Positions 37,755 to 50,000 are shown, counted from the stretch's first letter. The stretch is DNA of 64,000 bases from Sphagnum compactum (GCA_965153455.1 OZ234501.1:13144001-13208000); one strand, 5' to 3'. The notes: a model not told the origin generated them from the sequence alone. Numbers and translations: made by a program.

Positions 37755-38570
37755 AAAAGGAGGCAACAAAAACCTCAAGAAATCTATATGTTCAATTGTC
37801 AATTCTTCACACAAAGCCTTTCGTTTATAAATAACAACTAGGTTTCTACTCAACATTCTACCCCTGCATCTCCTTTAACTATTATAATTACTAAAGTACA
37901 TCTATATTATTTCATTATTTCTCTGATCCTCCTATAAAACTAACTTCTACATATAAATATTTTTGTAGAGATTGTTGGATTAGCATTCTTCGAATTCTCT
38001 TAGTAAGCCATCTTGGTCTTACATAGAACCAACTTCCATAACAACAACCCCATAGAAGTTTTCCCAATAGCTCATTCAGAAATGTAACAAAGAAAGGACT
38101 ATATTCCCAACTACACAAAATTCCCTAGAGTTCCCAAAATTAAGGTCTTAGATTTCTGGATGACTCCCCAATTGAAATTCCATAGAAGCTTTTCCCAACA
38201 ACTCACTCATACATATAACAGTAAGAAAACATATCTCACCACAACACTGAACTCTCTTGACATGATTCTGATACTGACTTTTCTAGAGTTCCTAAGAGAC
38301 GAGTCTCAATTTTTTGAAAGACATCAAACAGAATCCCCACAAACAAGTATCCTCTCAGACTGGCCAACATTGTCCTTTAGGGAGTTTCATCAATTCCAAC
38401 ATCTCTCCATCTTTATGCATTATCTAGTTTTTCTATTCTAAATCTTGACTCCAAAAGCGGAAGAAGACCCGAAATAAGAATACACCAAAACACTATGGTT
38501 TAGGGCATTCCTCCCATCCACCACCTAACTAATCTAACATCGGATCCATTTCACCTCTTTTCATCCCACA
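37755..38570 (-). repeat. 5' LTR of the Ty3/gypsy element, with an internal deletion
   Basis: Same sequence family and order as 31457-32585. After CCACCTAACTAATCTAACA it jumps to a CATTTCACCTCTTTTCATCCCACA segment, lacking about 325 bp. Because one LTR has this loss and the two differ at many sites, the insertion is old. Confidence 0.85.
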
Positions 38571-38699
38571 TTAGGTTTTGCTTTGCCTTTTGCCAGCCTT
38601 AGCATCTTGTGCAAAAATGTTGAACCCACATTATTTTGTTGAGCCAAACCAGCGAGTTTTCACTATTCTTCATCCAAATTTTATCTATACAGTGCAGTA

Positions 38700-38990
38700 G
38701 TGGAGTTGTGCTTACACAATGAACTCTTACTTCACTCAAGATAACTAAGAAAACAAATTCAGACTACCAAATCGAACAATCCCATTGGCATGGAAAAACA
38801 AATCTTAGGCCTACATATAATCTTATTATGCTGAACATTGAAAATGATGGTCCCTTTCCCATTTTCATTGGCCCTTTAAAATAACCAAAAACTTAACAAA
38901 ACCTATTACACTTAAAATTTAGTTCACTCAAGATTACTAAGAAAAAAAGGTTCAGACCAACCAATCCAACAATTTTGTTGGCGACAACTC
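38700..38990 (-). repeat. Dispersed repeat family R3, copy 2 (inverted)
   Basis: Its reverse complement matches 28640-28960 over several blocks in the same order. No gene content. It lies between the Ty3/gypsy element and the hairpin at 39030. Confidence 0.65.
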
Positions 38991-39029
38991 TTTTTTCTTC
39001 ACACCTACACACAAGCCTAATCCATGGCT

Positions 39030-39092
39030 CCTGTTCATTAGTAAACTAATACTATAACCCCTGTCTATAGTATTAGTCTACTAATGAACAGG
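39030..39092. repeat. Long inverted repeat: 27-bp arms, 9-nt loop
   Basis: The left arm 39030-39056 and right arm 39066-39092 are complementary at 26 of 27 positions, separated by ACCCCTGTC. Such a structure would fold into a strong cruciform or RNA hairpin. It may be the joined ends of a MITE; related half-motifs occur near 26490 and 31106. Confidence 0.85.
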
Positions 39093-39445
39093 GTAGACTA
39101 ATACTAACATAACCATGTCTACAGGATTCCTCTTCTGGCTAATTGGATCCATATCTTTTTGTTGCTTTTATGATGCAAAAATACCTGGACATAATCATCG
39201 GCAGCTTCAATTAAAGAAAATGCATACTTGGTTCTAAAGGATTCCAGTCCTGGGCTTTGGATCGGATTCAAGTTGCTTAAAGGCTTGTAATTCCCTCATT
39301 GTTCATTACAAATTGCCTATCCCCTTCCTCGATGCTCATGCTTTAGCTTGAAACTTTCAAAGAGTTTTGCAATCAGGTTTATTACAAAGTTTATTGTCGC
39401 CCTGATCTTAGATGTAGGTTGACTAATCGTCGTTGGTGTCAGCTG

Positions 39446-39852
39446 CGAAGCCAGCGTTCAGCCGGCGCACTCGCAGGCAATCAGCTGCTCCCCAACGCCT
39501 CGCTGGAGCGCGGCGAAAAGGCGCTGATTGATCTGGTAGATGGTCTGTCCTTGGGGTCGGTTGTGTTTGTCAGCGTGACGGATGGCGATCTTGCGGATCA
39601 TGGTGCGCGTCTCGGGGGCGGAACCGCCGAAGGTCTCCCAGGCCATGGCGATCAAGCGCAGGCCATTGCGGTGACACTTCTCATCGTCGTCGAAATGCTT
39701 CTTGGCGGCGGCGGCCTTGGCAGCGACCAGACTCTTTCCCGTCGCACGATCGATGAAGGTGGGCTGCAGTGGGTGTGTAATCACAGAGTCCAGGCAGGCA
39801 TCCTGGCCGGCGCAGAACATCGGGAGCAGAACGTCAACGGGACGATCCTGAG
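39446..39852 (-). pseudogene. G+C-rich fragment: C-terminal domain of a non-LTR reverse-transcriptase protein
   Basis: Over about 400 bp the base composition jumps from A+T-rich to clearly G+C-rich, and the minus strand is an uninterrupted frame ending in TGA. It reads VDVLLPMFCAG, LDSVITHPLQP, CHRNGLRLIAMAWETFGG, RLFAALQRG. By memory of the family this pattern (RP-D-ILIP...LDV-V--PLQ...C---G--F-PL--E--GG...R) follows the reverse-transcriptase domain in many eukaryotic non-LTR element proteins. The reverse-transcriptase domain itself is absent upstream, so this is a fragment. Codon choice (GCC, GGC, CTG-rich) is unlike every other gene here. It could be horizontally acquired, or an assembly or contamination artefact. 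Confidence 0.6.
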
Positions 39853-40019
39853 TTTATTTAGGTCCCCCTTTACACTAGATCTTGAGAGCCCATGACCATG
39901 CAAATAAAAAACCTATGAGTGAAGGAAAAGTCATTTCAGGATTCAAGTTCACCTTCCAAGGTTGAAGGACCAAGGGATGAAGGAAATGTAAATGCATGGA
40001 AAAATCAAACATTAAATGT

Positions 40020-40560
40020 ATTATGGATAATGTTTCATGGTTTAATGGACTTGTCATTGGGACCACCTATTTGAGGTGGGCTTAATAGTAAGTCCTTTAA
40101 ACCATGAGCTCAAGAACCCATGAGTGATTAGATTTTGATGGTCCAAACCAAATTTTTTTTAATAATATTTTTTAGAGGTGGGTTGGACATGTGTTAAACG
40201 ATGAGCCCAAAAAGCCATGATTGGTCTACAAAAAATTTGTCATGAGTTTTTTTCAATAATATTTAATAATTTATTTTGAAGGTGATCACAAAGTTCCTTA
40301 ACCCATGGGCCAAAAAGGTTGTAATTGGTTGGATTTGTTTTACACAAAATTTCTCAAATTTTTTAATACATTTTGTTTTGAAGTTGGGTGCAAAATTTGT
40401 TATCCTATGGCCAAAAAAGTCATGATTGGTAAAAAAAAAATACCATATTTTCTAGTTCATTTCTTTAAAATATTTTTAAAATAAAAGGTGGGTGCAAAGT
40501 TTGTTAGCCCATGGCCCAAAAAAGCTATGTTTGTTTGGTTGGATATTTTTTACAGACTTT
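40020..40560. repeat. Tandem array, unit about 90-110 bp, about five copies
   Basis: Repeats of the form AGGTGGGTGCAAAGTTTGTTA(GC)CCCATGG(C)CCAAAAAAG(C/T)CATGATTGG followed by a T-rich stretch. Copies lie near 40070, 40180, 40285, 40385 and 40490 and differ by indels in the T-rich part. Confidence 0.75.
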
Positions 40561-41473
40561 TTTCTTTGTTATGATCCATGGTGATCCTACTTGCTGAAAT
40601 GAAAAAATGAAGAAAGTGGAGAAAAAAGAAACGAAAGCAAAGTGAATTTTTTTTAATAAAAAAACCTTAAACAATAGTACAAAAACTTATATAGAATATC
40701 AAGTATAAAATCAAAATGTATTATCAATAATCATTCACTTTTTTTGTTCAGTTATAATATACTGGTAGTTGATATCTCAATAAAGTCTATTTTCACTTTA
40801 CATTACACTTGACAGCCCAGGTCCACACATAAATGATTTCTGAATTTCCATGAAACTGCCTAAGACATGTTTTGAGGGCTCTCAACATTGCCATGGTTGC
40901 AATCCCTCACCATAATGCAAAAGGGGCCTTAGTACTACTACCTGTTGCATCTAGAATACACCATGTCATCTCACCAGGAGATCATACACTTTTGTCATAT
41001 GACAAATCTGACAACAAACAATGCTACTTTCCATGCTAACGTGTAAGAAACTACAATACAAAAAACCCAATATAAGAAACTTGAGTGGTTCCATTTCAAT
41101 CAATGTACCAAAATACATATCATACCTACCTATGACTAATGTTCAGTATAAAATAATTTGCAAAGGGTTCAGCTGAAAAAAAATAAAAATAAAAATAAAT
41201 TATTGGCATTGTCAAAATTGTTGAAAATTGAAAACCATTGGGTTACTATTACAAATGCCCAACACAAGACATATTTTGCATACTTATTACTCAACTGTTG
41301 AAAGTCTGAAAATTAAATTTGAAACTGCTGAAACTTTTTTTTTAAAAATAAATAGATATTTGGCAAAGAAGTGTCGAATATCAGTCGTAGATATGGTTTG
41401 TCATGATTTTCTAACACCAGTAGCAAATGCTCCTCTCACTTGGGGAGAGATTGTCGTGAAGCACAGATTTTAC
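40561..41473. other. Intergenic, no gene recognised
   Basis: A+T-rich sequence with short chance frames and no repeat ends that I can define. Confidence 0.4.
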
Positions 41474-41741
41474 CAGTGTTTGGAACTTTGAGCGGTTATT
41501 AGAAACTACTCCAAACCCCTGCTGGGTATCAGGGTGGTTCTTAGGATTCATAACCACGACTCCCAAAAATCAAATACCTGGTTCTGGTACATATAACCAC
41601 AGTTCTCAATTTATTGAAAAATTAAAATAACCACCCAAGAACCCATGGTTCTTGCATGGAACCTGACGATTCTTAGATTCTGATTGTTCAAATACTCAGA
41701 GGTGAGAGCTATTAACAAAATCAAAGAACCACCCAACACTG
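41474..41741. mobile_element. hAT-like MITE family member, 268 bp
   Basis: Ends CAGTGTTTGG and CCAACACTG, interior rich in ATAACCACGG and AAGAACC words like the element at 12340 and those at 44515 and 54955. The flanks gattttac and taaatatc do not match, so either the copy is rearranged or its limits are imperfect. Confidence 0.5.
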
Positions 41742-42985
41742 TAAATATCCATATGAAGTATGTGAGAGTTTTATCCAGCTACTTGGATAGGAACTTGTGT
41801 CTGTCGAGTATGTTTCACACAATCTTTAAGTGTGCCAACCTCAAATCTTGAGGCCAGAGTGAGCCAGCACCGACCAGTGCACCATGAAGGATGGATGATA
41901 AGTGGTCAGGAAACAGGTTCCTGTTGAGTTCCAGTTCCCTAGCCAACCATGGTGGTTAGTTCATTTACTTTTAAGTTTTAACACCTACGTACTATGCAGG
42001 TTGTTAGTAGGTAGGTAGTAAAAACAGCCCTTCCCCAAGTATAAATTAAAAACCATCTGCTTAAAAAGTGATCATCTATTTTCCCTACCTATCTACTCAT
42101 ACAAAAGAACTTACTTGTCACAAATGGGTTATCAAGATGAAACTAGGTATTAACAAGTGTTGAGTGGTTACTAGAAACAGGAACAGACCCTGCTGATGGT
42201 TATCACAACCATTTGTAGGATTCATCATTGCAATTCTCGAAAAAATCAAAGCCCTGGTTTTGATATATAACCATGGTTCTCAAAGAATTGAAAGAATCGA
42301 CTAGAAAGCTGCTGAATCTTTACAAGTTCTTTCAGGTTTTTGAGATAACTCGAACCAATGGGTTTTTTATTCTGATTGATGTTCCAAGAATCACGAACTG
42401 ACAAATTCTGTGATTCTGAAACATTAAAATAAACCAACCGATGAACTCTTTTAACTAAGTTGTTGAGGTTCATCCACAACTGATCCACAATGGGCATCCA
42501 GTGGATGGTGTGTTGGTGTGTGCTGGTTCACTCTGGCCAAATCTTAAGCCATCCAAGTTCCTATCTGCACAAATCTCTGAGTCACAGTGGTCATGTTACA
42601 GATCTCTGGTAATTCTAACCCAGAGCTTTATATAGGTATTGAACCAAAGAAGTGTCAGCGACTCAAGTCTTTACTCCCAAATCTCGACATGGAATGTTTG
42701 GGGACGTCCCTTAGCATGAATATGCTATCAACTTTTTGTGTTTTTCTGAAGTCAACAGGATTCTAATCTAAAGCATCTTTTCCTACTTCAGTTTACACAC
42801 ACACAAACAAGAAGATTCATTAGTGGGTGTTACAAATCAGTTTTCTAATAAAGAAGTTTCAGTGAAAACTTAATTGTAGCTTTCAAACCAACCAATTACA
42901 ATGAATCATTTAAAAGATCAATGTGATTACTTGACATGCAACCACCTATATGTGAAGGAGATAGCTAGTAGTTTTATCAACGGGT

Positions 42986-43336
42986 ATTAAAGTTATCTTT
43001 AAAGTCACCTAATTTCACCGCCTATCCCCTCTTTCAGTGATATCCACAAAGTAATAAAATTTTATTAAATCACAACATTCGAGACTAATTATATTAGTTG
43101 TACACGTAGGAGCAGTGAAAATATATGTAGCAGCAGTGGAGGCGCTCAGAAAAAACGAAAGACAGGGTGAAACTCAGTTTACCACCAAAATTGGTGAAAA
43201 ACCTAGTTTTGGTCCCAGTTATTTTGTTTTGGAAAATTTTCCTTCCCAGTCAAGCGTGTGATGTCATATTATGCTGAAACATGCCGTTCTCGCCCCCCTA
43301 ATGTCGTGACTTTAGGGATAACTCTATTGAAAGTCC
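42986..43336. mobile_element. Small TIR element, copy A (AGTTATC...TAAAGTCA ends)
   Basis: Left end AAAGTTATCTTTAAAGTCAC; right end, read inverted, AGAGTTATCCCTAAAGTCAC. The interior is the reverse complement of the element at 13982-14303 in several blocks (GCGAGAACGGC, CATAATATGACATC, CTGCTACATATATTTTCAC). A CACCGCCTATCCCCTCTTTCAGTGATATCC block lies inside its left part. Confidence 0.7.
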
Positions 43337-44514
43337 AATAACCAAACTCTGACACCCACTAATATACTCATAATCTTGAGATCCTCTGCCCTTACTTGTT
43401 TTTGGGTACCTAGGCACAAGGGTGGTAAGCCCAAGTGACAGGCACTGAAAAACAAGGAAGGGCTGAGGGCCCTACCCTTCTCTAGGGCAAAAACCTGCTT
43501 CATTTTCAGAGGATTCGCACTTCCATCACAAAAGATTTCTAATCTTATCTTTCATAAGATCTTGGAAGATCACCACTAAGCTCTTCCACCACTTGGTTGT
43601 CTAAATACACTACAATTATTAGGGTAGGGTTTTACTAGTGTTGAGCAGTTATTGACGTGGTTATCCATCAACTTATCAATCCAAATATTAATAACTGACC
43701 AATCGGTTATTGATTTTTTGATAACTGGTTAATAACCTAGTTGATTGATATTTAAATTTCAAAATTTAAGAACCTACTTGAATGGCCTAGTTGTCATCCA
43801 AGTACGTTATCCATCTTAAAAAGTACTTAAACATTTCTATGAAAAAAAACACCCAAAAAAGGGGATTTTTCTAAAAAATTATTTCTGTTATAATCCCTAT
43901 AACACTAGCTAATAACTGAGTAGGATATCCAATGGTTATCAACTGGCTATTTACCTTTATGCATAACCAGTAATTTTTGCCCCCTTGCATATTGATAACC
44001 TAATCAACACTTGAATTTTTTGATATTGAATATTGATAACCTAACTGGCACCCAAAAAACTTCCCAAAAATAAACTACGGGTGGTTATGAAAAAAATTCA
44101 ATAGCTAACCAATGCTGGTTTTTTTGGTGAAAATTTTGCAATTGAAGAAGTATATTTGAATGCGCCCGGAAATTATCAAGAGAAGAGCCAGACAGTTTAT
44201 CTTGTAAGAAAGTAGAACCTGAACCAAATTTCTGACTTCTGAAGTTCCTATGAAAAACCTAACCCGGGAATCATTTCACAGTGTAATCAGAGGGCACCTT
44301 ACATGAAAGAATGCTTCACATGACATTTAATTTGTAAGGATTATTGCTCTAAACATTCGGTGTCAGATTTATCATCTTAGAGCATTTTGGCATGGAGCCC
44401 CATCATGAATATTTTTAAATGATATCTTAATTTTTACGTGGAGCCCTCTTCATGTAAAAGATATCGTTAGCAAGGATGGACTTGGGTGTACACACTACCT
44501 ATGGGTATACACAC

Positions 44515-45017
44515 CAATGTTGGGTGGGTAATAACCGGCAGTTCAGGGTCAACTTGTTGGAACTGGCACAAGAACCGGACCATGGAAAAAAATGTTTTGT
44601 TAGATCTCATATCGGAACCAGAACCGTGAAAAAATAATTTTGAAAAAACAGGGTTCAGATATATATGTAAAAAAGTTGACTTTTTTTTTTATAAAGTTAA
44701 TAATTAGACTGAACTTTATAATTAATTATTAATTTTAATTGGGTGTTCCACTCTATATTTACATAGACCTTTATTTTAATTTGTCATAAAACTTTGTAGC
44801 ATTGTGGAATGTGTAGTGTGTACACGGAACCGAACCTGATTCAAAAACTGGGTCCGGAGGTTCTTGAATTTGAATTTTTTTGATAAAACCAGAATCAAAA
44901 GGTTCAAATTTTGAAAGAACCTGGCTCAAACCCGTACCCAAAGAATCGTCATATAAATTTTTAAATGTCAAAACTGGACCAGAGGTTCTCTCCAAAAGAA
45001 AAAACCGCACAACACTG
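44515..45017. mobile_element. hAT-like MITE, 503 bp, with 8-bp target duplication
   Basis: Left end CAATGTTGGGTGG and right end CGCACAACACTG form short inverted repeats. The flanks atacacac (44507-44514) and attcacac (45018-45025) agree at 7 of 8, the target-site length of hAT transposition. The interior repeats GAACC(G)GA and AACTGG words. No coding capacity. Confidence 0.75.
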
Positions 45018-45299
45018 ATTCACACTAGATAAGGCCATAGACATGGGACATTCTTGGAATTCAGGTTTGAGCTCGGCTCAGCTTTCATCTTGGGTCTACA
45101 CTCCCATTGGGACCTTGTTTCCTGAATGCCCTATTCATAGGGTTTTACATTACACTTTCGGTTATCAAATAATTCCATGGAGGCACCCTTTGTGTTGTTC
45201 AAAGACCCCATTCTTAAATTGCCAAAACCATTCAACTTTTTATTACAATTACTATGCAACTGTCCCCTTATAAATATGGTGTATTAATAAATAAATTCT

Positions 45300-47030
45300 C
45301 ATGTTAGAAAATCAATTAGTTGTATTATGGTTGCAAGTGAGTTGAAAATGGGTATTTTATACGATAATTTATATATATCATACATACATATATGTAATCA
45401 ACCATGTTTGATTTTTTCAAAAGTTACATTGTAATTGCATATGGAAACTATTTTAAAATTATTATAAATATGTCACTAAAATAACAACTATGTTGCAACT
45501 AATGTACATACATGCGATGATGTCGCATGTTCACATTTTCACCACCCATTATGGGATACATTTGTAACTAATTTTCAATTATGATTCCCATTGATACAAT
45601 TAGTATGGCCACTAATGCACCATTACTAAGATACTATTGTTTAACTATGTTATGACTATAATACAACTACTTAGAACTTAATAAGGATACATATTCATCA
45701 ATTATTTATATTTTCATCATATGTGTTTCATTTTGAGTGATTTAAAATGTTATGGGAACGCTACCTCAAGTTTTAAAAATCATCTTTGAAATGCAAAGGA
45801 AATTGAGTAATGAAAAATAACAAGAAAATAAATAAGCTTTCCAACTTACAAAACACATCTTTTTTCCTTTTTTTTCTCTTTGAACCTTTCCTAATTTCAA
45901 ACCTCATAACTTTCTTATTTCTTATTCATTTTGAACAATTTAAAATGTTATAGGAACGCCACCTAAAGTTCTACAAATCATTTTTGAATTCTCATAACAA
46001 TAAAACAACATACAAGCACTTTTGTTGGTGTTTGGGAACTAGTTTTTGTAACATTTGGTGGTTTGTTTTTTTGAGTTATTGACCCCCTCTAATTTGAAGG
46101 GCCATAACTTTCTCAATTTTATTCCATTTCTAACAATTTTTAATGCACCAAATGCTCCAATAGGAAGGGTTTAATTTTTGTTTAGACACCAAAAAAAATG
46201 GAGGCCTCCCCTTAGATCTGGCCTGCCTTGAGCACTTAAGTGTTATAGTTGCAACTCAATTTACAACTAATGAACGACTAAAAGATTTAACTCATATGTT
46301 TTGTCCTCGAATCTCATGTTAAAAAATATATAAAGAATGTTTGTTCTTTTATGTTCTTACATTAAAATATATGTGCCATTTTGGGATGAGCTTTAAAAAG
46401 CTTTAACTAAAATAAAAAATAAAATTTCATGGTTATTTTTTAGTGCACTTAGTCTTGTGCTTTCCTACCTACTTACCTACCTAGGTAAGTAAATAAATAA
46501 GTAGGTTTTAGGTAAATATGTAAGTATATAGGTCTTAAAACCTACCAACCTACTTACTGATGGTTATGATGACCTACTTAACTATTAAATTTATTTTTTT
46601 TAATTATCAAAATATAATGAATATGCCATGTGGCAAAAAAATTATTGTGCCACATGTCACAATCTTAGACTATCATTAATAAACATAATGGACAATGGAT
46701 ATTAATATTTCAAAAAAAGATTTTATGTCCAAAAAAATTCGTAATGCCACATGCCAAATTTTAACAGATGGATGACAATTAATGATGTCAACATGACATC
46801 ATGTGTGCAATTATAATGGAGTTGCATAGTAGTTGAAAACAAATTGTTTTGACTAAATTGCAATTGAGTTGCAATGAATTACACCATATATATAGTGAGT
46901 TATAACTTTGCAACTTATGCAATTTGTTTGTTAGCACTCACAATGTATAAATATAGTGAATTACAAGTGTCTTCTGCAACTCAAACATTGATGCAAAGCT
47001 AATTACAAAACACCCATTTTTTTTGTAATA
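45300..47030 (+). repeat. Dispersed repeat family R1, copy 2
   Basis: Same orientation and order as 23110-24545 over both end regions. The middle part (about 45720-46860) shows no clear similarity by eye and contains ACCTACTTACCTACCTAGG-like simple repeats near 46465-46560. No coding frame. Confidence 0.7.
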
Positions 47031-50000
47031 TCTATGTGAATTTCATGCATGTTTTAAATTATACTAGACTATCAATTATATAAGGTTATATTATACGAAG
47101 TGACTTATGTTTTTATTGTGATTGTGGAAGCACCCAAGGCACTAACAAATCAAACACTAGAAAATGTGTAAAGCATGTGTGCCACGAATTAAAACACAAA
47201 AGCTTGCATCTCTTACCCCCCCCCCCATACTAAGATGAATCTAATAATTCTAGTGATGAAGGAGATATGACTAACTTGAAATGTGCACCTTCAAAAATTC
47301 TAGTGGAACAACCTTTTAAAACCACAACCATGGATGTTGATCATATTATATAAAATGGCAAACTTGGTGCAACCTTCAAGTGTTACACCAAGTACTGTAG
47401 TTGCAAGAGGTTTACCTATTCATTATCTTTGCATCTATGTAAAATATGAAATTTCCAATGTGATTCATTCACTCTAAATTAAACTAGTTCAATGTTCCCA
47501 TTCATTATTGTTTTAATTTGAGTTCTTTTGTTTGTTTCAGTTGCTACTACAATGGTTCCAAGTGCACCAACCATGTCAGCCAACCCTCCTTCTACATCAC
47601 CTTGCCCTCATGGACCATGGCCATTGCCCCAAGGAAGATGGCAATGGCCTCTTAGTTTGCAAGTCTCTTTTGGTTGGTCAATGTTGGGTGTTCCAATGCA
47701 GGGTGCTCCAACATTTACTGCCACCCCACAACTACCTACTTGGCCACCTATTAGTGATCTCTCACCGGGTCAAATAAAATAAATAGAAAAGTAGATGTCT
47801 CCACTTCAACCTTGCACCATTCACATAACTATCATAAAGTAACATCAAATTAGGTGAAAATATGTGTAAAGTAATAATAATTTGCTTTAGTAAATTCATG
47901 AAAATCTAATTCTAAAGAAAGTACAAGCAAAGGAATTTTAAAAGTAAATTAAAAATACATTTGAAACCAATTAAAAAATATGTATTCAAACCTATTTTTT
48001 GGTTAGAAAAATTAATGAAATTAATATGTAATAGTTTAGGAAATGAATATCGACAATATTTTGGCAAGTTATCAAAAAAAAAATTATTTCTTTTTTAAAA
48101 AAACCTACTTAACACCTACTCAAAACCAAAAACCACATTGAAACGTAAACGTAAAAAGCTACTTGTATTTTGAAAAACCTATTTAAAACCTACTTTTACA
48201 ATTTAAAATATGAAAATTAATGCACATTAATGTAAACATATATTTTATTTAATCATTGAGTTGAAAACATTCAATGTTCCATAATTTTATAAGAAGTTTT
48301 GTTGTTATTTTAAATCTACTTATTCCAATGTTGACAAAGTAATCAAGTTTTTCATTTCATCTTGCTTACATCCCACCAATACAAAGACTTGCAGCCAATC
48401 TTGTCTTGCAAACGCTTTAGGGTGGGCTCAAAATCCCACACCAACACCTATTTCTAATGTCGGGTGTTCCCAAGAAATGCATCTAGGTTGGCCTCTTATT
48501 GCATAAACACCAGGATCTATTACTAATGGCAACTCGCAATTGCCACCAAGATGGACCCCTATTAACACAATAGGGCCATCAAATGCTACCCAACCCCAAT
48601 TGCTTATAGGATGGCTTGGGGGTCCCACACCAACACCAACAACACCTTTTCCTTCTCCACAAATGCCTTCGAGAGGATGCAGTCAATTTTTTCAACCCAA
48701 CTAAATATGTCTATAGGATGGCAAGCAACCAAATCGACTTTCCCAAAGAACCTTAAAAAATCACCTTCTATGAGTAGACCTCCAACCTCTATGGTCCAAC
48801 AAGCATAAGGAAAAACCCCATTTGCTATTATTGCCTCTATTGGAGATTTATCTGTCCAACCAAATAGTGGGGTTTTGTCATTAGGGGCGCGTAGTAAAGC
48901 AAGTGAACAAAGAGCTAAACAACGGGCAATGGACAAAATGATGAAATGGCTAGGGATTAAACTAGCTGGTCAAGGTAAGGATGGTATACATGTTGTGCTT
49001 TGTACTTCAAATGGGAGGCCATGTGGTTTACAATGCTTTGAGGCTATGCCTTGAAGCTCAATCCTACGTTTGATGACATACAAAGGCAACCAACAAAAGA
49101 AATGGAGGCAGTTAAAGAAGCCTTGGAGCAGAGCTTTGAGTATCTAAACCAACTTCTTGCCTATAAGTATGTCAAAGACCAAGTTGCAATTGTTTTGAAA
49201 ACTAGGTGAGGAGCCTTGAAGAAGAAGATTGAAAGGGGTGAAGACTGGCCTCGTAATTGCTCAAAGGCCCATTGGAAACAATTGCAAGATGTTTTGGCCC
49301 AAGAGGCCACAATTTAAAGGGCTGAGCAGATTACCAAAATCTGTGCAATGCAAAAGAATGCAAGTTGAGTTGGACGATTAGGTGATCACAGTGTAGAGGA
49401 AAGAATGGTAAGTGCATTTCCTTTGGCAAACTTGTTTTCTATGTTTATGTTCATGGTCAAATGGATGTACGCACATTGACGTTATGATGGACTCTTCCTG
49501 TTACTACTAGAACTGTGACAAAACTAGGAGGATGGCAATTTATTGTTTTACTTCTTTATGAACATCTTGTGAGACAAGGATCAATAGTTATGGCATTTGA
49601 CCTACAACTTGTGGGTTGGATGTTTATCTAGGAGCTAGAGCTAGGCAGAGCTCCCACATTGGCAGAAATCCAAGAAAACTGTGAGAGGGATAAGGGATCC
49701 AAGCGGAAATGAGCCTTGTTGGAGGATGATCATGAGGTTAGGGATGATTTCTACTTCAAAGTTCAATTTGCATATGACATCAATAAAACTGAATTTATTA
49801 ATGTACAATGACTACCCATTTTGAGTTGTGTTTTATGAAGTCTGCTTGCCATGTGGAAAGGATCCAATTAGTGCAGTGTCACTATTATTTTCAGATTCTG
49901 TTTGGAGAACAATGTGGCATTGGTTGCCCAATTTTTCACAGATAATTTCATCCCCTTCTTCTGCTAGTATGACTAAAAATTGCTGGAATATTTCACAAGC

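Larger units (their letters stand above)
31457..38570 (-). mobile_element. Ty3/gypsy LTR retrotransposon, decayed, about 7.1 kb
   Basis: Both LTRs are present (31457-32585 and 37755-38570), and between them the parts run gag - protease - reverse transcriptase - RNase H - integrase on the minus strand, the Ty3/gypsy order. Gag nucleocapsid contains a zinc knuckle CLKCGGLHKTKNC near 37100. The protease-like part is at 36354-36067 (SYDVFLGLDFL). Reverse transcriptase is at 35119-34904, with catalytic FVDD. The RNase H end is at 34490-34269. Integrase is at 33597-33019, with its Asp, Asp (LTDNGGEW) and Glu (MVERLIKT) in place. Stops and frameshifts between these pieces show that it is inactive. 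No clear target-site duplication was seen. Confidence 0.9.

Noticed and set aside
39419-39895. Plus-strand frame of 158 residues in the G+C-rich island
   Set aside because: The opposite strand carries the recognisable reverse-transcriptase C-terminal pattern; the plus frame is its shadow.
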